Source of the DNA: an uncultured Clostridia bacterium | GTDB taxonomy: Bacteria; Bacillota; Clostridia; Oscillospirales; Butyricicoccaceae | NCBI GenBank assembly: GCA_910589115.1 | Contig: CAJUSB010000003.1 | Span: 1 to 64,000, forward strand | DNA length: 64,000 nucleotides | Direction: 5' to 3' | Part shown: positions 25,995-34,001 of the stretch, in pieces | Layout of the letters: the number at the start of each line of letters is the position of its first letter | Position numbering within the stretch: the stretch's first letter is position 1 | The notes under the pieces: model-generated | Told to the model about the DNA's origin: nothing | What the model saw: the letters and a program-made list of their open reading frames with translations, nothing else | Databases searched by the model: none | Translations under genes and position numbers: made by a program

Positions 25995-28517
25995 TTATTC
26001 CGTTCCTTCCGGTGTATGTGTGTCTTCTGCTTCATCCGGTGTTTCCGGATCCGCAGTACCATCTCCTGTCTCGGACTCCGGAGCTGATTCAGACGGCATT
26101 GTCATCGTGCCGTCCGGCCCAAAAACGTCCGGATCAAGATTTTCCGGGGAGTCCGGCAGCAGGTCATCATCGGATGGCAGTCCGGTTTCAGACAGCTGGT
26201 CATGATGCACATCATTCTCCGGCGTCTGTGGTTCTTCCGGCTCTGGTTCACTCTGTTCTGGAATCCCCTGCAAAGCCGAGAAGCGCATCAGGATCGATGC
26301 ACACTGTGCACGGGTCGCAGTCCCCGCCGGTGAAAGCACGCGCTCTGCCGTTGAGGTACTGCCCAGGATATCAGCATTCACAGCCCAGCGCATCGCCTGT
26401 TCTGCCCATCCGGACAATTTTTCTACATCTGTAAAGCTGCTCAAATCCGCAAGCCCGTCCGTACTGATTCCCTTATAATTTGCATAGCGGTACAGCATAG
26501 AAGCAAGCTGTTCACGCGTCAGCGTACCGTTTCCGCCGAAAGTACCGTCATTGAATCCGCTCACAACGCCATTCTGGTTTGCCCAGATAACGGCATCCGT
26601 GAACCATTCACCTTGCGCCACATCAGAGAACGCATCCGTATAAGATACGGCAGGTGAACCCTCCAGGCGGTAGAGGACGGCGGCAAACATTGCTCTCGTC
26701 AGCTGCCCGTTCGGATCAAACCGTGTCGCAGTCGAACCAGCCATCAGGCCATTGTCAAAGCAGTATTTCACCGCGTCAAAATACCAGCTGCCACTCTTCA
26801 CGTCGTTGAAGTCCATACCAACAGTGACATCAATGATATGTGACGTATTTTTATAGGCCACGGTCAGCTTGCCCGAGCCCGATGTTTCCGCTGCAACAAA
26901 GTGTCCATTCAGGTCAACCGTACCAACGCCATCCGTGACTGTCCATTCCAGCAGCTGATCGGCCGAAGCCATCCGCATTCCAAGATGATACAGCCAGGCA
27001 TCCAACTCGACCTCCTCACCCGGATCAAGTACCAGGGAATTAACCGTTTTTTCGTCACGTTTCAAAACGATAGAATTCACATCATCCGTCACGCAAATCT
27101 GTGTCTGCCCGGAAATCCCGCCGGATTCGGCAGACAGTGTGACCGTTCCGGCCTCTGGGTGTGAAAAATAGGTTAGGCTGAGCGGGTCAACCGTACCCGC
27201 ATTTGCAGTATAAGTAATCTCCCCGCCGGGCATGGATGCTGCCCGGTAGGTGCTGTCTGCGGCGCGAATCGTGAAATCAGTCGGTGCACCGGGCAGCACA
27301 TAATAATGCGCGGGTTCCAAATAAAAGTGTGCAGGCTGTCCGTCAGGCGTTTCCCTTGAAACCAGGAAAATATAATTTGCGCACTGGCGTTCCGAGCCGT
27401 CGGAGGGACGGGAAATAGTCTCCGTCCCATTTGTACCGGGCCGCCGCATACTCATCACGGACGAGCCGCCGCCATCCAGACAGATTGCCTCATTGCAGCC
27501 AAGCTGCTGCATTTCCACGCCCAGCTCGTGCGCAGTCAGTCCCGCGCTGTGGGTGGAACTGCTGCCATCATTCTGATAAAGGATCACTGTGCCGTCCGGT
27601 TTTACACCGATTGCGGTGCGTCCGGTATGCGATTCCGCACCGTCGATGCCGTCCGGTGTGACCGCACCGCCATGCACCAGGCTTTTTCCGCCGACCGCAT
27701 AGACCACATCTGACCAGCCCGGTGAGGAGGCTGTCACGGTCAGCGTGACCTCTTCGCCCGGCTGGAAATCGACCCATTCCGCAGTTGACTGCGCCTGCAT
27801 GGTCATTATCATCTGGTTTTCGCCGATTTCGACCGCACCGGAGGATTCCTCATTAGAAACCACACGCAGCCGGACCGTGCCGCCCGCAGTTACCGGCGTG
27901 CTGTCCAGCCGCTCCAGCACCGCGACCCTGCCCGCCTGTGTGGTATGCGTAGTCGTATCATAGTGACGATCCAGCAAATAAATTCCCGCTGCTGTGCGGG
28001 TCTTATTATAATAGCTGATTGTAGCCGTCCCACTGGGGCCGGAAAGTTTCATGCCCATAGTCGGCTGGCCGGTTATCGCCGCGCCATTTGATGTAAAGCC
28101 AACCGCATACTGCCACGCGTCCGAACTAATGAGTTCGCCGTCCTTAATCACAAGCCCAATCGGGATAGAGGAATTCATGACAAAAAAGTCCGCATTGATT
28201 CCGGCAATCACATGATATCCCTGCTGTTCAAGGTATGCCGCTGCGGCAGTGATGGTCGATTTGCTCCCATACAGCCGGTCCGAGGTATAGACGATGATCG
28301 GGCTGATAGAGCTGTTTGGTGTATAAGAGATGTAATTGGTCCGCTGTACACCCGCATTGTTTTTGCCTTCGATACGGGTATATGATGTGCCCTGACCAAT
28401 TTCATAGCCATATTGAAAGGCGTTAGTGAAGGCAGTCGCGCCCGCGCCTGTCATCAGCCAGGAGACTGCCAAAGCAGACGCAAGCATTCGTTGTGCTGTG
28501 CGGGAAAAAATCATCAT
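25995..28517 (-). CDS. Surface phosphodiester glycosidase (NAGPA-like) with SLH domains
   Basis: Exported 840-residue protein. A signal peptide (about 1-29) is followed by a NAGPA/DUF2233 phosphodiester glycosidase domain (about 70-390) with GINADFFVMN and CLDGGGSSVMS; such enzymes remove sugars linked through phosphodiesters, e.g. on wall polymers. An Ig-like region (about 395-560) precedes three S-layer homology repeats (near 563, 625 and 690), each with a FxDV...W opening and TRxx(F/L)A motif, which anchor it to wall polymer. The C-terminal tail of about 90 residues is rich in Pro, Glu, Asp and Ser. AAGGAAG precedes the double ATG. Confidence 0.88.
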   Translation of the reverse strand: MMIFSRTAQRMLASALAVSWLMTGAGATAFTNAFQYGYEIGQGTSYTRIEGKNNAGVQRTNYISYTPNSSISPIIVYTSDRLYGSKSTITAAAAYLEQQGYHVIAGINADFFVMNSSIPIGLVIKDGELISSDAWQYAVGFTSNGAAITGQPTMGMKLSGPSGTATISYYNKTRTAAGIYLLDRHYDTTTHTTQAGRVAVLERLDSTPVTAGGTVRLRVVSNEESSGAVEIGENQMIMTMQAQSTAEWVDFQPGEEVTLTVTASSPGWSDVVYAVGGKSLVHGGAVTPDGIDGAESHTGRTAIGVKPDGTVILYQNDGSSSTHSAGLTAHELGVEMQQLGCNEAICLDGGGSSVMSMRRPGTNGTETISRPSDGSERQCANYIFLVSRETPDGQPAHFYLEPAHYYVLPGAPTDFTIRAADSTYRAASMPGGEITYTANAGTVDPLSLTYFSHPEAGTVTLSAESGGISGQTQICVTDDVNSIVLKRDEKTVNSLVLDPGEEVELDAWLYHLGMRMASADQLLEWTVTDGVGTVDLNGHFVAAETSGSGKLTVAYKNTSHIIDVTVGMDFNDVKSGSWYFDAVKYCFDNGLMAGSTATRFDPNGQLTRAMFAAVLYRLEGSPAVSYTDAFSDVAQGEWFTDAVIWANQNGVVSGFNDGTFGGNGTLTREQLASMLYRYANYKGISTDGLADLSSFTDVEKLSGWAEQAMRWAVNADILGSTSTAERVLSPAGTATRAQCASILMRFSALQGIPEQSEPEPEEPQTPENDVHHDQLSETGLPSDDDLLPDSPENLDPDVFGPDGTMTMPSESAPESETGDGTADPETPDEAEDTHTPEGTE

Positions 28518-28743
28518 TCACGCTTCCTTAATTTCCGGGGCGGAGGCCGCTCCGCCGTTGTGGCCAGACTGCTGCGCCGAAACAGACGCACCATGTCTTT
28601 TCATCAGACCTGTTCCAAAAACAACCATACACCAGCAGCCGGTGTACAAATAGGTTGCGAACAGATTTATTATACAGGATTCGTGCAAAAGATACAAGCA
28701 TCAATTCCTCCAATTTTTCCGTCCGGAATTTTCAGCCGAATGC

Positions 28744-28792
28744 TTGACAAGTGAGTTTGCATATGGTAACCTATAGTTAGTAAATGCTAACT
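28744..28792 (+). promoter_or_regulatory. Promoter and DtxR-like palindrome before the Feo-associated gene
   Basis: A perfect TTGACA lies at 28744-28749, with TAACCT at 17 bases. Just downstream is an inverted repeat AGTTAG-N6-CTAACT (28775-28792). Such GTTAG/CTAAC palindromes resemble sites of iron-dependent DtxR/IdeR-type repressors before clostridial feo genes; the resemblance is from memory and not tested. Confidence 0.5.
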
Positions 28793-28812
28793 CAAGAAAG
28801 GAGACGATTCAA

Positions 28813-28989
28813 ATATTTGATTTTTTAATTGCCAATGCAGCAACACTCGTTGTCGGTCTGGCCCTTGCTGCGGTCATGATAGGGATTATATACGGGATAT
28901 ACCGCAATAAAAAGGCAGGGAAAAGTAGCTGCGGCGGGAACTGTTCAGGCTGTCCGTCCTGCACGGCCTGTCATGGACAAAACCAGTAG
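28813..28989 (+). CDS. FeoB-associated Cys-rich membrane protein, ATA start
   Basis: A 58-residue protein: one membrane segment (about 8-29), then Arg-Asn-Lys-Lys and a Cys-rich tail (CGGNCSGCPSCTACHG). This matches the small protein normally encoded beside feoB for ferrous iron uptake, but no feoA/feoB is present in this window. No ATG, GTG or TTG exists at the proper place. With the expected 'xFDFLIANAATL' opening, the first codon is ATA (28813-28815), nine bases after AAAGGAG. An upstream iron-regulator-like palindrome supports a role in iron handling. Confidence 0.72.
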   Translation: MFDFLIANAATLVVGLALAAVMIGIIYGIYRNKKAGKSSCGGNCSGCPSCTACHGQNQ

Positions 28990-29128
28990 CGCCCCCCTAT
29001 CCTCCGCCCGGCAGTGCCTTGCAGCCGCTTATTCATAAAAATCCAGATTTTTCCTTTCCCCATACATGTATTTTCAGGCCGCTGCGGGCACATACTGGTT
29101 GTAAACCAAACCAAGGAGGAAAACAATT

Positions 29129-29296
29129 ATGTCTAATGCTCATGCAAATATGGCGATCCGCTGCACGGTGCAGCAGTGCAAAAACCACTCCAGCAGCGCA
29201 GACTACTGCTCCCTGGACTGTATCACGGTAGGCACCCACGAAAACAATCCGACCGTAGACCAGTGCACGGACTGCAAGAGCTTCTGCAAGTGCTGA
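29129..29296 (+). CDS. DUF1540 cysteine-rich small protein
   Basis: A 55-residue protein with a cysteine pattern typical of DUF1540 (RCTVQQCKNHSSSADYCSLDC near the start, CTDCKSFCKC at the end), suggesting metal binding. AAGGAGG lies upstream of the ATG. It is soluble with no signal. The family is common in spore-forming Clostridia and is of unknown function. It is followed by a good terminator. Confidence 0.88.
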   Translation: MSNAHANMAIRCTVQQCKNHSSSADYCSLDCITVGTHENNPTVDQCTDCKSFCKC

Positions 29297-29396
29297 CAAA
29301 GGTATGTTTGCCGCATTAAGCACGCTTGATGCCATACCATGGAAAATGAACGGTATCAGAAAAAGCGGCTTTATCCGGCAGCGGCAAAAACAATCC

Positions 29397-29433
29397 GTGC
29401 GGTGCTTTCTTTCAAGGATGCACCGCACTTTTT
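29397..29433 (+). terminator. Terminator after the DUF1540 gene
   Basis: GTGCGGTGC (29397-29405) pairs with GCACCGCAC (29420-29428), followed by TTTTT. Confidence 0.85.
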
Positions 29434-29457
29434 CATGCGTCTAACAAGGCGAGTATC

Positions 29458-29491
29458 AAAAATCAGGCGGGAGGCATTGCCTCCCGCCTGA
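29458..29491 (-). terminator. Terminator of the VanW-family gene
   Basis: A 13-base perfect stem TCAGGCGGGAGGC / GCCTCCCGCCTGA with a three-base loop; on the minus strand it is followed by TTTTTGAT. Confidence 0.9.
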
Positions 29492-29533
29492 CTGGTTTCA
29501 GCTGTAAAATTTTACAAAATGACACTGCCGCTG

Positions 29534-31657
29534 TCAGACAATCGGGTCTCCAGGCCCAAATACCGGCCCTTCCGGATCGGACGCAGGCGGCGGTGTAACC
29601 GGCTCCGGCGTTGGCTCCGGCGCCACTGGCTCCGAAACAACTGGCGTTGAGGGTTCAGCAGGTGCAGGCGTCTCGGAAACAGCCGGTTCCTGTGTCCCCC
29701 CGGCTTCGCCGGATGTATTGGTTGACGGAGTCTCAACAGGTGCAGTCGGGTCTGCCGGAAGGACGCCCTCTGACGGCTCTGTTGTCGAAGAGTCATTATA
29801 CAAGATCAGTTTATCGCGCTTCCGATAATTCGAGGTGTTGGCTTTCACAGTCGTACTCTGCCCATTTTCGGTAATAATTTTGAAAGTTTCCGTGCGGTAG
29901 CCGGTTGAACCGGACTGGTCAACCTTTTCCGTGCCGGGCTTGAGCGAAGTATCCTTCTGCCGGACTGTGGTCCATTTTGTCGTAGAAAGCGTATTGGTCT
30001 TGATTTCCACTGTTTTATCGGTGGTTTTTGTACCAACAATGCTCATTTTGCAATACGAACCTTCCCTGCTGGCCAGTATTTTGATTGGGTACTCGGTATC
30101 ATTCACAAACCGGAAATCCAGCGTACCCCATGAAACCGTTGCATCCTCTCCAAGCGGCGTATAGGAAACGGTCATGCCGTGATTGCTGCGCTCTGTCACC
30201 TTCAAATCGGCGCGCAGCACCGCCATATACAGCGTAGAGGACGGCTGGCAAACACCTCCGCCGAGGCCTTCCTCCAAACGTCCCGAAACGAAAATACCTG
30301 CCTCACGGAATCCGCGTGCCGCTGTGCGCTGCCCTACTACATTATTATAGGAAAATTCATCGCCAGGGTTCAGCACGGTACCGTTAATATAATTACATGC
30401 AAGCTCCACGTTGTGGGTACGTGATTTCTCATTGGGATTCAGCTTGGTTTCAGATGCGGCGAGCGTATCACGGAACAGCAGTGACTGAAGCGTCTCGGTG
30501 TCAACCTCTGCCGGGGTAAGCTCAAGCGGAATGCTGAATTCACCCGTAGTCGCATCGCCTATGATAGCCTTTGCATTCTCAATATCCATTTTCACGCCGT
30601 CCACACCGGGTACGACGGTCACGCCGTCGGTTGTGTCCAGCGTCGCGCTTTTGGGCTCGGTCTCTATTTCGGACTGGATTGCAGCAAGATCAATCGGGTC
30701 CTGATTCTGAATGCTGGCATCCACAGTAACGGGCGAAAGGTCCATCACTTTCAGCTTGTCGACCAGCTGCTCCTCCAGGGCCGGACGGTCTGCAAAGGAA
30801 ATGCCCGGTGAACCCAGATTAACCACCAGCTGATCCTCTACTACCTCATAGCTGGGCTGTACAGGGCCGTCAAAGGTATCGCCTGCAATCTGATCCAGCC
30901 ATCCGGTAAGGGCACGCCGGTCAACATCCATCGTCATTTCAACATCAGCGCCGCTAAAGCGCGCCTTGACAATATTGAGTGCGCGGGTGATCGGGTCGCC
31001 CTCTCTGCCGTACAAAAAGGCCGCGCGTGCGGATTCATTGGCATCCACGCCGCCAACAACCTCGCTGACAGGCAGCTCAAAAGTAAAATCATCCATTTGC
31101 AGCGTCAGCTTGCCAGCCCCCTGCGCATCGAAGCTGCTCGAAATCAGGTTTGCTGCTTCATTCATGCTCATGCCGCCGACTTCAATCCCGCCGACCTCAA
31201 CGCCCGGAAAAACCGTGCGGCAAAGAAAAGCATATGCGCCAAAGGCACCCACACCGCCGACCGCGAGCAGGAACAGCAGCATCATAGCAACCATTGGGCC
31301 GCCTCCGCCGCGTTTCCGGCGGGGACGTTCGTCGTAATAATCGTCGTAATCATCCCTATGTACAGGCTTTTTCTTTGCTTTTTGGGTCTGTGCAGGCTTC
31401 CTTGCCGCCGTGCGCTGCGCAGAACTTGCGCGGGAGCCTGCCCCACGCTGTGTAGAAGCCGCAGCCACCTGCATCTGCGGCACCTGCGGCATCGGAGGCG
31501 CCTGCGCGGGGGCCGGCTGAACCGTGGCGGGCTGCCGCTGCGGCATCCGCAGTGTCGGTTCCTCTGACGCACGCGGTACATAAGCAGGCGGCTCTGCGGC
31601 GTAATATTCATTCAGGATGTCGTCCACACTGAGCGCATCCCTTCTATCATCGTTCAT
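29534..31657 (-). CDS. VanW family cell-surface protein
   Basis: A 707-residue membrane-anchored protein. About 115 cytoplasmic residues rich in Pro, Gln and Ala end in a basic stop (RPRRKR) before one membrane segment (about 123-148). Outside follow putative peptidoglycan-binding repeats (about 155-400) and a VanW domain (about 415-545) with PGDEFSYNNVVGQRT and GGGVCQPSSTLY. A G5-like stretch and a Pro/Glu/Thr-rich tail close the protein. VanW domains occur in vancomycin-resistance clusters and many wall proteins, but their chemistry is unknown. It lies next to rodA, consistent with a wall role. AGAGGT lies upstream of the ATG. Confidence 0.87.
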   Translation of the reverse strand: MNDDRRDALSVDDILNEYYAAEPPAYVPRASEEPTLRMPQRQPATVQPAPAQAPPMPQVPQMQVAAASTQRGAGSRASSAQRTAARKPAQTQKAKKKPVHRDDYDDYYDERPRRKRGGGGPMVAMMLLFLLAVGGVGAFGAYAFLCRTVFPGVEVGGIEVGGMSMNEAANLISSSFDAQGAGKLTLQMDDFTFELPVSEVVGGVDANESARAAFLYGREGDPITRALNIVKARFSGADVEMTMDVDRRALTGWLDQIAGDTFDGPVQPSYEVVEDQLVVNLGSPGISFADRPALEEQLVDKLKVMDLSPVTVDASIQNQDPIDLAAIQSEIETEPKSATLDTTDGVTVVPGVDGVKMDIENAKAIIGDATTGEFSIPLELTPAEVDTETLQSLLFRDTLAASETKLNPNEKSRTHNVELACNYINGTVLNPGDEFSYNNVVGQRTAARGFREAGIFVSGRLEEGLGGGVCQPSSTLYMAVLRADLKVTERSNHGMTVSYTPLGEDATVSWGTLDFRFVNDTEYPIKILASREGSYCKMSIVGTKTTDKTVEIKTNTLSTTKWTTVRQKDTSLKPGTEKVDQSGSTGYRTETFKIITENGQSTTVKANTSNYRKRDKLILYNDSSTTEPSEGVLPADPTAPVETPSTNTSGEAGGTQEPAVSETPAPAEPSTPVVSEPVAPEPTPEPVTPPPASDPEGPVFGPGDPIV

Positions 31658-31795
31658 TCTCTATAACCTCTTTTCTGACAATCGGTTCCTCCTATTTCCT
31701 ATTGTATTCTATTTTCAGAAAAAATACAATAGGATTTTGATAACAGAAAAATGACAATTTGACTGCTGTTTTTGGCAGGGTGTCAAAAAAGCTGC

Positions 31796-32902
31796 TTATC
31801 GCTGGAGCCAGCTGGGTTTTTCCCGCATACGGACACCCGCCGCGAGGCCAAGGGCAATATACATCGTGACAACAGAAGAACCGCCGTAGCTGAAAAGCGG
31901 CAGGGTCAATCCGACAATCGGGAACAGGCCCAGGCACATGAAAATATTCTCAAATGTCTGAAAAAGGAACATTCCCGCAATCCCCGAAGCAACCAGGGTG
32001 GAAAACGTCGTCGCGCCTGTATAGCTGACATAAAACAGCCGGAGGATCAGCAGGCAAAGCAGGGCAAGAATCAGCGAACAGCCAATAAAGCCGAATTCCT
32101 CCCCTGCTGCGGAGAACACAAAATCGGTCGAGCTGGCCGGCAAAATTCCATATTGTACCTGATTGCCTTGCAGGAAACCGCGCCCGGTCAGCTGTCCGGC
32201 CCCCAGTGCGATCCTGCTTTGCAGGGTCTGGTAATAAATATCCTTATCGATTGATGGGTCAAAAATGACCAGAATCCGCTTGATTTGATAGACGCCCATC
32301 ATCCGCCAGATGAACGGGACCGCTGCAACAACCAGCACCATCCCGCCTGCAAACCATTTCAATGACAGTCCGGCCGAAAAGAGCATGATTGCAGCAATCG
32401 CAATATATGCCAGCGCCATGCCGGCATCATCTGAGGATAGAATGATAACGCCCACGATCAGGCCAAGATGAAGCCCCAGCGGAAGCAGTGTTTTCCAATG
32501 GTTCAGGCTGTCAAACACACTGGCCAGGTGGGCGGCAAAGGTGCAGATAAAAATCACCTTGCCGACCTCTGCGGGCTGGATCCCAATGCTGCCGAAGCGG
32601 AGCCAGCTGTGGTTACCGCCTTCCGAATAGCCAAGCGGCGTATACAGCGTCAGCTGTAACAGGATATTGAGCACATAAAACAATTTCCAATACCGCGCCA
32701 TTGATTCGAGATCGACAATGGAGACAAAAATAAAACAAACAACGCCCAGCAGGATTGCACCCAGCTGCACCTTAAAGCGGGTCAGCGAGCCGGAGGCAAA
32801 GGTCGTCGAATATACCAGCGCCAGACTGAAGCCTGAGCACATCAGTGCCAGGAACAGCAGGTACAGGTCCGTATTCCTTAAATAGCGAAAGACAGAGCGC
32901 AT
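31796..32902 (-). CDS. rodA: RodA-type peptidoglycan glycosyltransferase (SEDS family)
   Basis: SEDS membrane enzyme that polymerises lipid II into glycan strands for side-wall growth. It has 368 residues, about ten membrane segments, and the family segments GARRWI-like 'GGNHSWLRFGSIGIQPAEVGK' region (near 101-121) and PLFSYGGSSVV near the end. The frame is open to 33043, but ATG 32902 has GAAAGGGG upstream and gives normal length. FtsW/SpoVE are alternatives, but the length and the absence of division genes favour RodA. Confidence 0.9.
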   Translation of the reverse strand: MRSVFRYLRNTDLYLLFLALMCSGFSLALVYSTTFASGSLTRFKVQLGAILLGVVCFIFVSIVDLESMARYWKLFYVLNILLQLTLYTPLGYSEGGNHSWLRFGSIGIQPAEVGKVIFICTFAAHLASVFDSLNHWKTLLPLGLHLGLIVGVIILSSDDAGMALAYIAIAAIMLFSAGLSLKWFAGGMVLVVAAVPFIWRMMGVYQIKRILVIFDPSIDKDIYYQTLQSRIALGAGQLTGRGFLQGNQVQYGILPASSTDFVFSAAGEEFGFIGCSLILALLCLLILRLFYVSYTGATTFSTLVASGIAGMFLFQTFENIFMCLGLFPIVGLTLPLFSYGGSSVVTMYIALGLAAGVRMREKPSWLQR

Positions 32903-33058
32903 GGATCTGCCCCTTTCTTTTTGAGATGGCACCTGCCCCGGATACCGGCAGACAGGTTTTATGATATCTTTTATATCATACCACATCCCGCGCAGGATTG
33001 CGAGAGGGAGATTGTGAAATTTTATCATTATTTCCCGGATCACGGTACACGGTAGGAC

Positions 33059-33095
33059 AAGCTGGTAATCTCTCCGTGGTTTACCAGCTTATTTT
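33059..33095 (+). terminator. Orphan hairpin with T run between divergent genes
   Basis: AAGCTGGTAA (33059-33068) pairs perfectly with TTACCAGCTT (33081-33090), followed by ATTTTAT. It looks like a plus-strand terminator, yet no gene lies upstream on that strand because rodA points away. Confidence 0.6.
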
Positions 33096-33105
33096 ATAGT
33101 TCCTC

Positions 33106-33134
33106 TTGTATTCCGCAAATAATTGTGTTATGAT
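33106..33134 (+). promoter_or_regulatory. Promoter of the Rrf2 regulator gene
   Basis: TTGTAT (33106-33111), 17 bases, TATGAT (33129-33134), about 32 bases before the ATG. Confidence 0.6.
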
Positions 33135-33165
33135 AAAAACAGGACGAAAAGGAGGGTGTTTCGCC

Positions 33166-33603
33166 ATGAAAGTTTCAACCAAAGGACGCTATGCGCTGCG
33201 TCTAATGATCGACCTTGCAGAGCACGACAGCGGCGAATACATTCCGCTGCGCGACATATCGGACCGGCAGGGGATCTCTATAAAGTATCTGGAGCAAATT
33301 GTCACCCAGCTGAGCCGGGCAGGTTTCCTGCGCTCGGTACGCGGAGCGCAGGGCGGATACCGGCTGGCACGCAGGCCGGAAAACTACACAACGGGGGAAA
33401 TCCTGCGTATTACAGAGGGCGACCTTGCCCCGGTTGCCTGCCTGACTGACGAGAATTCCCGCTGCCCGCGCGAAAGTGAATGTGCCACGCTTGATTTCTG
33501 GAAGGGCCTGCATGGGGTCATCAACAATTATTTAGACAACATTACGCTTGATGACCTTGTCGAACGCCACCATGTGAAAATGGGCGGCGATTACTCCATC
33601 TGA
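33166..33603 (+). CDS. Rrf2 family regulator with three cluster-type cysteines
   Basis: A 145-residue winged-helix repressor/activator. The N-terminus (STKGRYALRLMIDLA) and DNA-contact region (KYLEQIVTQLSRAGFLRSVRG) are typical of Rrf2. Cysteines at 92, 100 and 106 are placed like the [2Fe-2S] ligands of IscR (92, 98, 104), whereas the cysteine regulator CymR lacks such cysteines. The next genes, after an R1 repeat, make homocysteine and cysteine, so it probably senses sulfur or iron-sulfur status. The start at 33166 has AAAAGGAGGG upstream; the longer frame overlaps the promoter. Confidence 0.9.
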   Translation: MKVSTKGRYALRLMIDLAEHDSGEYIPLRDISDRQGISIKYLEQIVTQLSRAGFLRSVRGAQGGYRLARRPENYTTGEILRITEGDLAPVACLTDENSRCPRESECATLDFWKGLHGVINNYLDNITLDDLVERHHVKMGGDYSI

Positions 33604-33639
33604 GTCCCCGGAGTGCGTTTGAAGGCTGCCGCTGTGCTT

Positions 33640-33758
33640 ATGTTGGAGATTACCGTTTTATCCGCCTACGCGGCGGGCGGTCTTCCGCAGACAGCGCCAG
33701 AGGGACTCGTCCCTCTGGACTCCCTTTCATCGCCTGCGGGCGGGACGAAGGGACGGCT
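33640..33758. repeat. Dispersed hairpin repeat R1, copy d (reverse orientation)
   Basis: Reverse complement of the R1 unit: CCGCC...GGCGG hairpin, then CCAGAGGGACTCGTCCCTCTGG, then CATCGCCTGCGGGCGGGACG. It lies between the Rrf2 gene and the sulfur operon promoter. Confidence 0.87.
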
Positions 33759-33807
33759 TCTCTTTCTGCATGTGGGGGTATCAAACACACTCTGATAAAA
33801 ATTCATT

Positions 33808-33867
33808 ATTCCTATTGACTTCCATAGAAATGGGGTATATACTATAGCATAGTAATCAAATAGGAAT
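33808..33867 (+). promoter_or_regulatory. Promoter of the cysteine operon flanked by a perfect inverted repeat
   Basis: TTGACT (33815-33820), 17 bases, TATACT (33838-33843). ATTCCTATT (33808-33816) and its exact complement AATAGGAAT (33859-33867) flank the promoter, one overlapping the -35 box and one downstream of the start point. This fits a repressor acting at both sites; the Rrf2 protein upstream is the obvious candidate. Confidence 0.7.
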
Positions 33868-33883
33868 TTAGGAGATAGAGTCT

Positions 33884-33949
33884 ATGAGATTTCTGTTCGG
33901 GCTCCTGCTCCGAATTGGCTGGCGCAACGGGCGAATGTGCATCTTTTAA
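33884..33949 (+). CDS. 21-residue leader ORF of the cysteine operon
   Basis: ATG-to-TAA frame beginning MRFLFGLLLRIGWRNG and ending Arg-Met-Cys-Ile-Phe, with TAGGAGA eight to nine bases upstream. It is the first translated frame after the operon promoter, 52 bases before metY. It contains one Cys and one Met, both products of the pathway. No terminator hairpin is seen between it and metY, so classical attenuation is not supported. It could be a regulatory or a functional micropeptide. Confidence 0.5.
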   Translation: MRFLFGLLLRIGWRNGRMCIF

Positions 33950-34001
33950 TTAAGGTAAGCTATTTGCAGTAAAAACAACCAATCAACAGGAGTGTCACAT
34001 T

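Noticed and set aside
33884..34001. Classical transcription attenuator at the cysteine leader peptide
   Set aside because: No terminator/antiterminator hairpins are visible between the leader ORF and metY.
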